Source: Paraburkholderia sp. Tr-20389 (lineage in GTDB: Bacteria; Pseudomonadota; Gammaproteobacteria; Burkholderiales; Burkholderiaceae). From it: a stretch of DNA of 64,000 nucleotides. The position numbers and the translations under genes are program-made. This document shows, piece by piece, positions 50,324 to 60,181 of the stretch (positions are counted from its first letter, which is position 1; every line of letters begins with the position of its first letter). The stretch covers positions 226,129 through 290,128 of the forward strand of contig NZ_JAAGPD010000006.1 in NCBI RefSeq assembly GCF_017104565.1, given 5' to 3'. The notes under the pieces are model-generated. The model was not told where the DNA came from and ran no database searches. It saw only the letters and a list, made by a program, of their open reading frames with translations.

Positions 50324-51132
50324 ACGGCCTGTCCATTCACGGTCTCGGCGTGCAATACGGCAAGCGCGCCGTGCTCAGGTCACTCGATGCAGGACCGCTG
50401 CCGCGCGGCCAGATCACTGCGCTGCTCGGCCCGAACGGCAGCGGCAAGTCGACGCTGCTGCGCGCGCTGGCGGGTCTCACGCGCGCGCACGCGGGACAAC
50501 TCACGCTCGACGGCGAAGCGCTCGAACTATCGGCGACGAGTGCGCGCTCGCACAGTGTCGTGTACTTGCCGCAGTCGTTGCCGGCAGGCGTAAAGCTGCA
50601 GGTGCTCGAGTCCGTGCTCGTCGCGAGCTGCGCGACGCGCGGCGCTTTTCGTGCGCATTCCACACGCGCCGACGATCTCGCGAATGCGCGTGCCGTGCTC
50701 GAACGGCTCGGCATCGATGCGCTCGCGTCGCGCTCGCTCGACGAACTGTCAGGCGGGCAACGACAACTGGTCGGCATGGCGCAAGCGCTGGTGCGCGAAC
50801 CGCAAGTGCTGCTGCTCGACGAGCCGCTGTCAGCGCTCGACCTGAACTACCAGTTCCATGTGATGCGCGTGCTTCGCGACATCACACGCGAACGCGGCAT
50901 CGTCACGGTCGTCGTTCTGCATGACATCAACACCGCCATGCGTGCCTGCCATCAGGCGATGCTGCTGCACGCAGGCCGCATTGCGGGCTTCGGCCCGAGT
51001 GTCGAGGTCATCACGCAAGCAAGCCTTGCAGAAGTATTCGGTGTCACCGCGCGAATCGAGCCTTGTTCGCGCGGCCAGCATCAAGTCCTGATCGACGGAC
51101 TCTCCGTTCAGGACGGCATCGCCAGCCGCTAG
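50320..51132 (+). CDS. Iron-chelate ABC transporter ATPase (FecE/FepC type)
   Basis: A 270-residue ATPase: Walker A GPNGSGKST, ABC signature LSGGQRQLV, Walker B VLLLDEPLSALD, and the H-loop LHDINTAM. It completes the importer. The chelate could be a siderophore taken up through one of the two TonB receptors at 22.6 or 28 kb, which is inference. Confidence 0.94.
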   Translation: MNGLSIHGLGVQYGKRAVLRSLDAGPLPRGQITALLGPNGSGKSTLLRALAGLTRAHAGQLTLDGEALELSATSARSHSVVYLPQSLPAGVKLQVLESVLVASCATRGAFRAHSTRADDLANARAVLERLGIDALASRSLDELSGGQRQLVGMAQALVREPQVLLLDEPLSALDLNYQFHVMRVLRDITRERGIVTVVVLHDINTAMRACHQAMLLHAGRIAGFGPSVEVITQASLAEVFGVTARIEPCSRGQHQVLIDGLSVQDGIASR

Positions 51133-51266
51133 ACATTCGTCGACGCGTCCCAGCCAGCCACCTTCACCACGCCGCATTCGTTTCGAAGCACGACGCCCGC
51201 CACCCGGCGGGCGCCGCGCCGCTGCGTGGCTCGTCAATTCGTTCAAATCAACCACGGGGAAAAAAG

Positions 51267-52406
51267 ATGAAAAAGACACTCGTCATGGCCGCTATCGCGG
51301 CAAGCTACGCTTGCCATGCGCAGGCGCAAGACAGCGTCACGCTTTACGGCGTGATCGATGCGGGGCTGTCCTATAGCGACAACCAGCAGGGCAGCAGCGC
51401 GTGGCAAGCGGGCAGCGGCAACGTGACGGGCAGCCACTGGGGCATGCTCGGACGCGAAGACCTGGGCGGCGGCACGAAGGCGATTTTTCAGCTGGAGAAC
51501 GGCTTTAGCGTGATGAACGGCACGCTGCGCCAGGGCGGACGTCTGTTCGGCTACCAGGCGTATGCGGGACTGGCGAATGACAGGCTCGGCACCGTGACGC
51601 TCGGACGTCAGTACGATTCCGTGGTCGACTATCTCGCGCCGCTCAGCTTCACGGGTCATCATCCGGGCGGCAACAATCTGTCCGCGCACCCGTACGACAA
51701 CGACAATCTGAACAACTCGTTCCGCGTGAACAACGCGGTGAAGTACGCCAGCAACAGCTATGCGGGCGTGAAGTTCGGCGCGCTGTATGGCTTCTCGAAC
51801 GAAGCCGGCGGATTCGCCGACAACCGCTTGTACAGCTTCGGCACATCGTACGAAGCCGGTCCGTTACATCTCGGCGCAGGCTACTTCCAGGCGAACAACG
51901 GCGGCAGCAGCAACACGAACGGCGCGTTGACGCTCACCGACCGCACGTTCATCGCAGCGCGCCAGCGCACTTACGGCGCGGGCGGCAGCTACGCGATCGG
52001 CGCGGCCACGTTCGGTTTCGTCTGGACGCGCACGCAACTGGGCGGCCTCGCGACGATCAACGGCGCAAACAGTCTCGGTCTCGCGGCAAACGGCGAAGGC
52101 ATGAACTTCAGCAACTATGAAGTCAACGCGAGTTATGCGCTCACGCCGACCATCGCGCTGAACGGCGAATACACGTACACGTCGGGCTCGATGTCGAACG
52201 CAACGGGCCAGCATCATCCGAAGTGGCATGAAGTCTCCGTGCAAACCGATTACTTTCTGTCGAAGCGAACGGATCTCTATGTGCAGGCGAGCTACCAGCA
52301 CATCGCGAGCGACGGTTCAGGCCTCACTGCCGATATCAGCGGGCAAAGCCCTTCGTCGAACGATCAGCAGGTCGTCGTTGCGGTTGGGATGCGGCATCGG
52401 TTCTAA
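51267..52406 (+). CDS. Outer-membrane porin, Burkholderia OmpC-like
   Basis: A 379-residue porin. The signal peptide MKKTLVMAAIAASYACHAQA is followed by QDSVTLYGVIDAGLSYSDNQ; GREDLGGGTKAIFQLENGF and KYASNSYAGVKFGALYGFSN are standard, and the C-terminus ends VAVGMRHRF with the final Phe recognised by BamA. It forms a general diffusion trimer. The ATG at 51267 is defined by GGGGAAA and the signal peptide. Confidence 0.95.
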   Translation: MKKTLVMAAIAASYACHAQAQDSVTLYGVIDAGLSYSDNQQGSSAWQAGSGNVTGSHWGMLGREDLGGGTKAIFQLENGFSVMNGTLRQGGRLFGYQAYAGLANDRLGTVTLGRQYDSVVDYLAPLSFTGHHPGGNNLSAHPYDNDNLNNSFRVNNAVKYASNSYAGVKFGALYGFSNEAGGFADNRLYSFGTSYEAGPLHLGAGYFQANNGGSSNTNGALTLTDRTFIAARQRTYGAGGSYAIGAATFGFVWTRTQLGGLATINGANSLGLAANGEGMNFSNYEVNASYALTPTIALNGEYTYTSGSMSNATGQHHPKWHEVSVQTDYFLSKRTDLYVQASYQHIASDGSGLTADISGQSPSSNDQQVVVAVGMRHRF

Positions 52407-52432
52407 AGAGACGCTGCCGCTCTAGAAGCATC

Positions 52433-52455
52433 GAGCCGCCGGAATCCGGCGGCTC
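52433..52455. terminator. Hairpin downstream of the porin gene
   Basis: GAGCCGCCGG AAT CCGGCGGCTC is a perfect 10-bp stem with a 3-base loop, 27 bases after the porin stop. No T-run follows on the plus strand, so it is a probable terminator or mRNA-stabilising hairpin between converging porin sequences. Confidence 0.65.
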
Positions 52456-52467
52456 GCATCAACACCG

Positions 52468-52741
52468 TTAGAACTTGTGCCGGATACCCACGCGCACCGT
52501 GCTTTGCCGGTCGCTGGCGGAAGGCGTCAGATTGTTGATGGCCGCGACGGCGGCCCTACCCGTCGAGTCCGTACCCGATGCCTTCTGATAGACGCCGATC
52601 AGATACACGTCCGTGCGCTTCGACAGGAAATAGTCCGCGCCGACCACATCTGATTGCGCGACGTTTCACCCGCCACACTAGCCAGGCTGTACACGCCGCC
52701 GAATGTGAGGCCCGTGTAGTTTGCGCTCGTGTACTTGACCG
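52468..52741 (-). pseudogene. Porin remnant with internal deletion
   Basis: The minus strand carries a porin end: ADYFLSKRTDVYLIGVYQKA ... STVRVGIRHKF and stop at 52468. Upstream in another frame is VKYTSANYTGLTFGGVYSLA, a mid-barrel segment. Everything else of the porin, including signal peptide and loop 3, is missing. It is a decayed second porin facing the intact one, as expected from unequal recombination between porin copies. Confidence 0.75.
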
Positions 52742-52829
52742 CATGGATTCAGGTGCACATGCACGTCCAGTTCTCCGCCGACCCCGGCATTGCGTGGCTG
52801 CGCGCTGCAATCTGCGAGATGTTCTCAGA

Positions 52830-53018
52830 TCAGACCGCGTCGAGATAGCTCTTTACGAGTTCGTGAATCTCCGCAAGCGCGTCGAGCGCCGCACGCAGCT
52901 CGCACTCGGCACCCGGCTTTGCCAGCGCCATCACATCCGCGAGCGCTTCGTCCTGCTCTTCGGCCATCATGCAGAGGTAAAACGGCGTGCGCCCCTTAAA
53001 GCCGTCCTGCTGATCCAT
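52830..53018 (-). CDS. Small conserved protein, unknown function
   Basis: A 62-residue protein (MDQQDGFKGRTPFYLCMMAE ... HELVKSYLDAV), acidic and helical. GGGAGA stands five bases before the ATG at 53018. It ends 44 bases after the glycosyltransferase upstream on the same strand stops... that is, they are consecutive on the minus strand, with this gene last. No motif is recognised. Confidence 0.5.
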   Translation of the reverse strand: MDQQDGFKGRTPFYLCMMAEEQDEALADVMALAKPGAECELRAALDALAEIHELVKSYLDAV

Positions 53019-53062
53019 GATTGTCTCCCTGCGTTGGCGCGTGGATCGCATGCCCACGTGCG

Positions 53063-54253
53063 CTATTCATGTTCCGCTCGCGAAACGACCTCATCGGGAT
53101 CGAGCACGCAGTCGGCGAGCTCCATCAGATTGCTCGCGAACACGGAGGGCTTCCACTGTTCGACGGTCAGCCGTGCGCGTGCCGATAGCCGTTCGCGCAG
53201 TGCATCGTCCAGCGCGAGCGTGCGCATGCGCGCTGCGAGCATGTCCGCGTTTCCGGGTTCGATCACATAACCGTTGACCCCGTTCACCACGAGTTCGCGC
53301 GCCACGCCGCATGTGTCCGTGACGATGGCCGTTCGCGATGCCGCGAACGCCTCGTTGATGCAAAGACCCCATTGATCGAACTCGCTTGCCAGCACGACGA
53401 AATCGGCCAGCCTGTAGATCGCGGGCATCTCGCCATTCGGCAACGCCTCGAGAAACCGCACGCTGCCATCGAGTTCGCGCTGCGAAACGAGGCTTCTCAG
53501 CGCGGGCTCGTCGCCTCCCTGCCCGATCAGGACGAGTTCGATTGCCTGATCCGCAAGGCGGGAACTCGCGAACGCATTGATCACGACGTCCACGTTCTTG
53601 CGCGCGACGAAGCGGCTCACACACAGCACATAACGTCGTGGCAAGCCGCGCAGATCGCGCACTTCATCGGCAGTCGAATAGGCGGCCGCTGCGCGACGCG
53701 AAAACGTGTCGACGTCGATCACGTCGAAGCCCACGCGCGAACGCCAGCGCGGAATGCCCAGAAACTCCGCATAGTCGCGATGCCGTTCACCGGCAACGAG
53801 CGCGGCATCGAACCGTCGCACGAGCCGCCTCTTCAGCCATTCCTTGACGTCGTTGCGTGTCCCGTCGTCGGCTTTGGAGTCCGACATGTAGATCAGCGCG
53901 AAGGGTCGCGTGAACCGTCTGACGAAACAGAGCCACAACGAATAGGGCGTGTCGTAGCCCAACGTGACAACCACATCGGGCTCGACCCGCCGGACGATCG
54001 CAGTGAGTTGCGCAAACACACTCAACCAGCGGCCGCCTGCATCGCTGACATCTTTCTCCAACGTAGTGACCCGCTCGTGACGCTGCTCGAAGAACGACGC
54101 GCGCCGCGTCTGCGGAAATGAATAGAAACCTGATCGACCGAATACTTCGACGAGACAGACTTCATCGCCACGCCTGGCCGCGAGCCGCATCAGAGCTTCG
54201 TAGCGCGGCACATGGTAGTCACCCAGGTGACCGATAACGAACAGCATCCGCAT
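53063..54253 (-). CDS. Glycosyltransferase family 4-like
   Basis: A 396-residue GT-B enzyme. The N-terminal acceptor domain begins MRMLFVIGHLGDYHVPRYEA; the C-terminal donor domain carries YVLCVSRFVARKNVDVVINA and LADFVVLASEFDQWGLCINEA, with the E-x7-E pattern of GT4 in FDQWGLCINEAFA. It probably transfers a hexose in polysaccharide or glycolipid assembly. It is divergent from the PIG-L protein gene. Confidence 0.88.
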   Translation of the reverse strand: MRMLFVIGHLGDYHVPRYEALMRLAARRGDEVCLVEVFGRSGFYSFPQTRRASFFEQRHERVTTLEKDVSDAGGRWLSVFAQLTAIVRRVEPDVVVTLGYDTPYSLWLCFVRRFTRPFALIYMSDSKADDGTRNDVKEWLKRRLVRRFDAALVAGERHRDYAEFLGIPRWRSRVGFDVIDVDTFSRRAAAAYSTADEVRDLRGLPRRYVLCVSRFVARKNVDVVINAFASSRLADQAIELVLIGQGGDEPALRSLVSQRELDGSVRFLEALPNGEMPAIYRLADFVVLASEFDQWGLCINEAFAASRTAIVTDTCGVARELVVNGVNGYVIEPGNADMLAARMRTLALDDALRERLSARARLTVEQWKPSVFASNLMELADCVLDPDEVVSRAEHE

Positions 54254-54709
54254 GACGTCCTCAAAACACTGCTGTTGGCAGAAACGCTCGACGCGCTAAC
54301 CCGTCGGGATGCCATTATTGATTTCGATGATCTTCCTGATTGTTCAGACCACTGGCGAACGCAGCAGCAGCCGCCACTCACTGTATTACGTGCAGCTTGT
54401 TACGTTTGTATGTATTGCTACTCGTGACTGCAATTTGTCGATTAAAGGCTGTTTTGCACAGCGCAATTCTCGCTTAACGCGCGCGCACTATTCTCTATTA
54501 AAAACTGACTCACAAAGATAGACTGGTCCGGACATCGATTGCGATGCAATCGCGTCAATTTTGTGTCTGCATAAAAGACTAGCGCGTCTTTCAAATCGTA
54601 AGCAGAACACGCCTTTCACTACTGTGCGCAAACAAGCCGAAGCTACTTTATACCGTCTATGACGGCTCTCGGGAACAATACCAAGAAGAACAGGGACGAT
54701 CGGAATCCT
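54254..54709. other. AT-rich intergenic region, no gene seen
   Basis: These 456 bases separate the divergent glycosyltransferase and PIG-L genes. They are visibly richer in A/T than the flanks and presumably hold both promoters. Short frames here have no coding character. No repeat, RNA gene or clear operator was recognised. Confidence 0.5.
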
Positions 54710-57091
54710 ATGAGTACCTCGCCACTTTCCCGGCTGTCGCATTTTGTACTTTTTCTTCTCTGTCTTTGCTTCATTTCCGGCGCGACGACTTCGCATGCAT
54801 CCACGGTCGATTGCAGCGCCGGCACGCTCGTCACCGTCGTCGCGCATCTCGACGACGATCTGCTGTTCGTTGAGCCTGAAATCAGCGAACGGCTGCGCGC
54901 GGGATGGTGTGTCACGACGGTTCATCTGATTGGCGGCGCCAATGGCGCGAACTTCGCGTATGTGCAGAAGCGCGAAGAAGGCTCGCGTCTCGCCTATGCG
55001 CGTGCCGCCGGTGTAGCGAACGCATGGGGTGAATCGACGATAAGAATTGCGGGAAAGCCCGTTTTTCAACTCACTTTGAAAGCGCAGCCCCGCGTGCGGC
55101 TGCTCGAACTTCGACTACCCGGCGGCGCAGTTCGCGGCGGCCGAGTACCGCTCGCACTGCTCTGGGACCAGGGCGCAACGCTCTCCACTTATCCGATGGG
55201 ACGCGGAGAAATTCCGGCAGCACGCTACACGCGCGACTCGCTTTCCGCCGTGTTGAAGTCGATCCTGCAAGACGCCACGCGCATCGCGACACTCAACCCG
55301 GACACCGTTCCGTTCATCGAACATCCCGATCACATCTACGCCGCCCGTATCACACGCCACATTGCGCAGACGTTGGAGCGATCCGTACCCATCGGCTACT
55401 ACATCACCTATCCGACGGGGAACTGGCCGCCGACGCTATTCGGCGACGCGGCGCAGCGCAAGCGCGATGTGGCGGCGAGCTATTTCTCCGTCGACGGAGG
55501 CGACTTTGCGCATGTATTCGGCGAATATCAATGGGACGGAAACTGGGTATTGCGCAACTACGTGCGCAACGATACGACGCTTCACAAGGTTCCAGATTTC
55601 GTCGCGCTACCGTCCGTTCTATTCAATGCAGGGTCTAATCAATGTCTGACATCGCGCGGTGCGGGTCGCGAGCCTGTCCTAGCACCCTGCGACGACTCAC
55701 GTAATCAGCAGTGGAAATGGGAGCCACGTGCTACCTACGCGGGCAACCAGCACAACGCGGCACTCGTCTCCGCTTCGTCGGGGCTATGTGTGAGCGAACA
55801 GAATGGCGCACTCACAGAGGAACCTTGTGAAGAATGGAGTGCGTCGCAACGTTGGACGCCCTGGGATTTTGGTCTGATATTTACGCCCTCACGACGGTGC
55901 CTGGGCGAAGAAGACAACCGGCTTCATATCCGGGGCTGCGCTTCATTGACGACGCGCTACAGATGGTCCGCAGCACGTCCGGCCTGGTCCACCGATCTTC
56001 GCCTCGCCGGCGCGATGTATGGCGACGTGACGGGACAAGGCACGCCTTCGGCCATCTACCTTCAAAGAAGGTCCGACGGTCCCGGTTTCGATGTCTACGT
56101 TCAGAACTCTGTTCTGCGCCTGTCCGAAACCCCGGATAACTGGTACGCCAACGCCGTAAGCTTCGACAGCCGTGCGACGCAACCGACGTGCAACACCGAC
56201 ACGTTGTGTTTCGACAGTGCGCGCTTTCTGATCGGCGACTTCGACGGCGACGGCCGCGCGGATCTGATGGTCGTCACGCCGAGACATGGCGGATCCGCGT
56301 TCTGGCTATTGAAGAGCAATGGCAACCGCTTTCTCGCACCCACACTATGGTTTCAAAGCAATGACGACATTCCCGCTGAACGCGCACAGCAGTACATTTC
56401 CTTCTCAACGAAGGAATCACCGAGCGAAAAAATATTGATTGCAGTCCAAAGATCGGACCACACCGTCGAGCTTTGGACCGTAGGCGCCGATCATGCCGGA
56501 CATATCCAGCAGACAAAAGTACTCGACAGCCATCGCTTCCGATCCGGTGTGCAAATTCTCTCGCTGAGAAGCGAGCAAAAAAGATCCGCCCCGTTTATTG
56601 CCATTCAATCTACCGACGAAAGTCCCGGCATGGCGGTGACGACATTCGGATTCGACAATGGTCGCTGGAGCACTGGCAAAACGTCTCTCCTTCCTTCGCT
56701 ATTCAAGCGTGACATGACGCGATTCACGAATGACGCCAGCGCGGACATGTCGATTGTCATCACGGTTCCGCATTTCGCAGAACCAGGCGGCGTGGATGTG
56801 TGGAGATGGAATGTCGCTCGTCCCGATATGGCGCCCGTTTTTCTGAAGTACCTGCCGGATATTCGCTGGCAAGATGCCGCGCCATCCGTGCTTCACGATG
56901 CGAGCAGTACGGCACTCTTCTTCTACGAAAGGACCGACGCAATATTGACCAATACGCTTTTCACGGCCGGTAAATCCACCCTCGTTCGATATCCGTTCAA
57001 CGAAAACGACATACGAAGTACACCTGCGGAATCATTTTTGCTGCCCGCCGTTTACTCGGAATCGCTATGGCTCGAACGCGTCGTCCAATAG
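54710..57091 (+). CDS. Secreted PIG-L deacetylase with lectin-like and FG-GAP-like repeats
   Basis: A 793-residue exported protein. Signal peptide (LSHFVLFLLCLCFISGATTS) then a PIG-L/LmbE domain: VVAHLDDDLLFVEPE (about residue 46; the canonical AHPDDE is AHLDDD here) and the zinc HPDH near residue 220. From about 300 comes a ricin-B-type lectin repeat (NQCLTSRGAGREPVLAPCDD, NQQWKW, ASQRWTPWDFG: QxW motifs) and further on Ca-binding FG-GAP-like repeats (GDVTGQGTPSAIYL, GDFDGDGRADLMVV). PIG-L enzymes remove N-acetyl groups from GlcNAc units. The fusion suggests deacetylation of a surface polysaccharide bound by the lectin part. The ATG at 54710 is chosen for the signal peptide. Confidence 0.85.
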   Translation: MSTSPLSRLSHFVLFLLCLCFISGATTSHASTVDCSAGTLVTVVAHLDDDLLFVEPEISERLRAGWCVTTVHLIGGANGANFAYVQKREEGSRLAYARAAGVANAWGESTIRIAGKPVFQLTLKAQPRVRLLELRLPGGAVRGGRVPLALLWDQGATLSTYPMGRGEIPAARYTRDSLSAVLKSILQDATRIATLNPDTVPFIEHPDHIYAARITRHIAQTLERSVPIGYYITYPTGNWPPTLFGDAAQRKRDVAASYFSVDGGDFAHVFGEYQWDGNWVLRNYVRNDTTLHKVPDFVALPSVLFNAGSNQCLTSRGAGREPVLAPCDDSRNQQWKWEPRATYAGNQHNAALVSASSGLCVSEQNGALTEEPCEEWSASQRWTPWDFGLIFTPSRRCLGEEDNRLHIRGCASLTTRYRWSAARPAWSTDLRLAGAMYGDVTGQGTPSAIYLQRRSDGPGFDVYVQNSVLRLSETPDNWYANAVSFDSRATQPTCNTDTLCFDSARFLIGDFDGDGRADLMVVTPRHGGSAFWLLKSNGNRFLAPTLWFQSNDDIPAERAQQYISFSTKESPSEKILIAVQRSDHTVELWTVGADHAGHIQQTKVLDSHRFRSGVQILSLRSEQKRSAPFIAIQSTDESPGMAVTTFGFDNGRWSTGKTSLLPSLFKRDMTRFTNDASADMSIVITVPHFAEPGGVDVWRWNVARPDMAPVFLKYLPDIRWQDAAPSVLHDASSTALFFYERTDAILTNTLFTAGKSTLVRYPFNENDIRSTPAESFLLPAVYSESLWLERVVQ

Positions 57092-57355
57092 AGGTACTTT
57101 GATCCTCTTAAAATGAGAATCGAGTTCAATTCTCATCGAGATAGAGAAACGAAAAGTTCTCCCGAAAGAATAAGCGTGTCCAGTAACGACTAGTGCTTGA
57201 CCGAATCGCGTCGCATGGATTGGTTATGGTATATCCACTTAGGTCGATCGCGACGAACGATGATCGAACCATGCAACCGTACGCTACAAAAACAAGAGTT
57301 CCACGGTTCGGCGAGCCGGTGCTCCAGGTACAAGCCCCATTAGGAAGGGTGATAC

Positions 57356-58483
57356 GTGCGGATACTACAGGTTGTCTATGCGCCACGGCTGTCGGGTGCG
57401 GAGATTCTGGCAAAGGGTCTCGCCATCCAGCACAGGGAGGGCGGCCACGAAGTCTGCATCACCTCGATGCAACCGCAGCTGGCTGATTTCGATCACAGCC
57501 GCAGCGAACTCTCGGCAGCAGGCGTGCTGTGCGACTTTCCTGATTCCCCCTTGGGAAGAGTAGGACGCCTCAGGCATCTCTGGCGTTGCGTCCGACGCTT
57601 CCGACCCGACATCATCATCGCGCACGCCACGCTCGCGGCGCTCTATGTACGCCTTCTGCCCAGCGTCGCACCCGTCGTCTATGTGATGCACTCGGGCTCC
57701 AACGATTTCGCCAATCCCAAGCTGAAATGGGCCGAGCGCATGTTGTCGCATCGCGCAAAAGTGGTCGTCGGCGTATCGCCGCAAAACACGTGTGACTATC
57801 TGCGCGAAGTCGGCCCGCATCCGTGCGTGACGGTGATTCCGAATGGCGTGGATCTGCCGCGCTTCGAAAACGCGGCGTCTGCGCAGAGCGCTGACGATTT
57901 CCGTGCCTCGAAGCAAATCGTGCAGTTGGGGCGCTATGTCAGCGACAAAGGACAACTGGAAACTGTTCATGCGTTCGATATCGTATTGCAACACGAGCCC
58001 GATGCACGTCTCGTGTTCTATGGCGTGATCGAAGATCAGGCCTATCACGATAAGGCCATGAATCTCGTGCACCGTTTGAACCTGGCCGCCCAGGTCACGC
58101 TGTGCGGCCCCGCATCGAACGTCGCCGCCATTCTGCAGACATCGCAGGTATTCGCGATGCCCTCGCATAGGGAGGCGCACAGCATCGGCTTCCTTGAAGC
58201 GTTGGCTTCGGGTATTCCCGTGGTGGCGAGCCGGATCGCGGCATTCGAATTCGCCCGCGATTTCCCTGGCGTGTCGCTCGTCGATACGAAGAACACGTCA
58301 GCGTATGCACACGCACTGCTCGATGCGCTGCATGCGCCACGCGCGCGTCGCGCGATGGACGGCTATACGTTGCGCGACACCGCCGAGCGCTACCTGAAGA
58401 TCGCCCAGAACGTTTTCGAAGGGAACGGCATCGCCGGGAAATCGTCGATACCCGACTGGAAGCGCAACGAGTCTTCGATGTGA
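57356..58483 (+). CDS. Glycosyltransferase family 4-like
   Basis: A 375-residue GT-B enzyme. RILQVVYAPRLSGAEILAKG (donor-independent start), VTVIPNGVDLPRFENAA, IVQLGRYVSDKGQLETVHAF and AMPSHREAHSIGFLEALASG (the GT4 E-x7-E equivalent HSIGFLEALASG). The start is a GTG at 57356, preceded by AGGGTG. It follows the PIG-L gene by 264 bases without a gene. Likely role: assembly of the same polysaccharide. Confidence 0.87.
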   Translation: MRILQVVYAPRLSGAEILAKGLAIQHREGGHEVCITSMQPQLADFDHSRSELSAAGVLCDFPDSPLGRVGRLRHLWRCVRRFRPDIIIAHATLAALYVRLLPSVAPVVYVMHSGSNDFANPKLKWAERMLSHRAKVVVGVSPQNTCDYLREVGPHPCVTVIPNGVDLPRFENAASAQSADDFRASKQIVQLGRYVSDKGQLETVHAFDIVLQHEPDARLVFYGVIEDQAYHDKAMNLVHRLNLAAQVTLCGPASNVAAILQTSQVFAMPSHREAHSIGFLEALASGIPVVASRIAAFEFARDFPGVSLVDTKNTSAYAHALLDALHAPRARRAMDGYTLRDTAERYLKIAQNVFEGNGIAGKSSIPDWKRNESSM

Positions 58484-58569
58484 AGCTGGAACAAGAACTG
58501 TCCGTCATACGTTTCTTCATCGAGCAAGCACCATCACCGACGAACTCAGCACTGCCCAACGGACTCGAC

Positions 58570-58818
58570 ATGAACCCTGAAGCCCATGATCAGGACAATT
58601 TCGGCAGCGCGCTGCAACTGCTGCTGAACGAGCAACGCGATGCAATGCAGACGATCCTCACGCTCTCGGACGCGACGCGCCACCATGATGCCGCTTCTGC
58701 GCAGGCCGCACTGGCCGAGATCTTTCATGCCGCGGAGCGGTGTCATTCCGCTTATCGCGCGATGGTCGGCGAGATCGTCGCAGCACAGCAGAGCGGCCTC
58801 ATTTCACGCAAGGCTTGA
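58570..58818 (+). CDS. Small helical protein, unknown function
   Basis: An 82-residue protein (MNPEAHDQDNFGSALQLLLN ... VAAQQSGLISRKA), predicted as helical hairpin. An alternative GTG at 58480 overlaps the glycosyltransferase stop and adds 30 less convincing residues. No family was recognised. After it, 58819-59075 contain nothing I can assign. Confidence 0.5.
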   Translation: MNPEAHDQDNFGSALQLLLNEQRDAMQTILTLSDATRHHDAASAQAALAEIFHAAERCHSAYRAMVGEIVAAQQSGLISRKA

Positions 58819-59075
58819 GGGACGTCGGGCAATTGTCAGCGGGTGATCTGCAGATAGCGCCTTAGCGTGATTTGTCTGATTGCGTGTCAATGGAGGAAGA
58901 CTGAACTACATTGAAAAGGCGTCGCGCTGCGTGCGCTTGCCAACATTCGCCCATCGATTCAACGAGGCAGCATGAGAGGCTGACGGGCGAACTGGAGCCG
59001 ATGCGCGTGACCGAATCACGTGTCGACGCCGGGTCTTTGAAGTATTGATCCAGTTCATTCAGGTTGGGGAAGAAC

Positions 59076-60065
59076 ATGATGTCTACTCGTGCGCCTCAAA
59101 GACTCGACACGAAAGAATCCGAAGGCACAGACGTCATTCCCCGTCGATTGCGGCAAGTCGCGATCGTACTGTTCGACGGCTTCGATCTGATGAGCGCCAG
59201 CGTCATTGCCAATACGCTCGAACTTGCAGGCGAGCTCTCGGCACGCGGCCCGATTCAATGGACGTACCGGATCGCCACACTGTCCGACCACGATGGGTAT
59301 GTGGCCAGTTCTGCAGCGTTGCTACTCTGCGCCGAAGCATTTGATGTACACGCCGAACATGAATTCGACGCGATCTTCGCGATCGTCGGTACCGACGCAT
59401 GCATCGATACGCGCTCGGCACAACTGGTCGCGTGGATCAACCGGGCGCGCTCGAAGGCCAGCGATGTGCGGCTCGTGGGAGCGACGCCGCCGGGACTCGA
59501 TGACCATGCTTATGGTTTTTTCGACGAGCACTCGCCCGATCCGCACACACGCGCCGCACATCATTCCGCCGATTGCAAGTCGAAGGCGCAAAGTCTTCAC
59601 GACGCGCTCACGGGCGCGTTGAAACTCATCCGCCGCGACATGGGCGACAGCATGGCGCGGCGCGTCGCCGAACGGCTGTCAATCTGTTCGCGCGACATGC
59701 TCAACGCCATCTTCGAGGATGTGGTCGGCAGCACGCCCGCCGAGAAAGTGCGCGCAGCCGCTCACTGGCTGCAGGACAACTGCCGCCGCCAGGTCACGAT
59801 CGAAGACGCCGCACAGGTAGCCGCGATGAGCGAGCGCAGTCTGCTGCGCCACTTCAGAAGCGAGCTCGGCATGACACCTTCCGACTATCTGATGCACGCG
59901 CGGCTTCAAGTCGTGTGCAACCTGCTGATCGAAACGGACCTGCCCGTCGACAAGGTGGCAAAGCGCGCCGGTTTGACGAGCGGCGACCATCTGGCGCGCA
60001 GCTTCCGGCGGCATATGAAAACGTCGCCGAGCGAGTACCGCGCGCAGCGTCGGATGCAATGCTGA
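59076..60065 (+). CDS. GlxA-type AraC-family regulator (DJ-1/PfpI + AraC)
   Basis: A 329-residue protein. The N-terminal DJ-1/PfpI-like domain (VAIVLFDGFDLMSASVIANT) is degenerate at the nucleophile (no Cys elbow: AIVGTDACIDT), so it is a ligand-sensing and not an enzymatic domain. The C-terminal double-HTH AraC domain reads VTIEDAAQVAAMSERSLLRH and TDLPVDKVAKRAGLTSGDHL, ending in SPSEYRAQRR. The ATG at 59076 follows GGGGAAG; a TTG at 59064 is possible. GlxA-like proteins control arginine or glycine-betaine/carnitine catabolism in pseudomonads; the target here is not evident. Confidence 0.88.
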   Translation: MMSTRAPQRLDTKESEGTDVIPRRLRQVAIVLFDGFDLMSASVIANTLELAGELSARGPIQWTYRIATLSDHDGYVASSAALLLCAEAFDVHAEHEFDAIFAIVGTDACIDTRSAQLVAWINRARSKASDVRLVGATPPGLDDHAYGFFDEHSPDPHTRAAHHSADCKSKAQSLHDALTGALKLIRRDMGDSMARRVAERLSICSRDMLNAIFEDVVGSTPAEKVRAAAHWLQDNCRRQVTIEDAAQVAAMSERSLLRHFRSELGMTPSDYLMHARLQVVCNLLIETDLPVDKVAKRAGLTSGDHLARSFRRHMKTSPSEYRAQRRMQC

Positions 60066-60181
60066 GCCGTACGGCTCGCTCCGGATTCGACAAGATACAA
60101 CACCCCTTTTTTGCCGGGTTTTTGCGCGCCGCGCGCTGCGGTATGCTGGCGGCTTTCCCGCTTTAGAACTGACGAATCCCG

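Noticed and set aside
49333-51132. A 599-codon frame extending the ABC ATPase upstream through the permease
   Set aside because: The upstream part is an Arg-rich shadow of the permease; the ATPase starts at the ATG at 50320 overlapping the permease stop.
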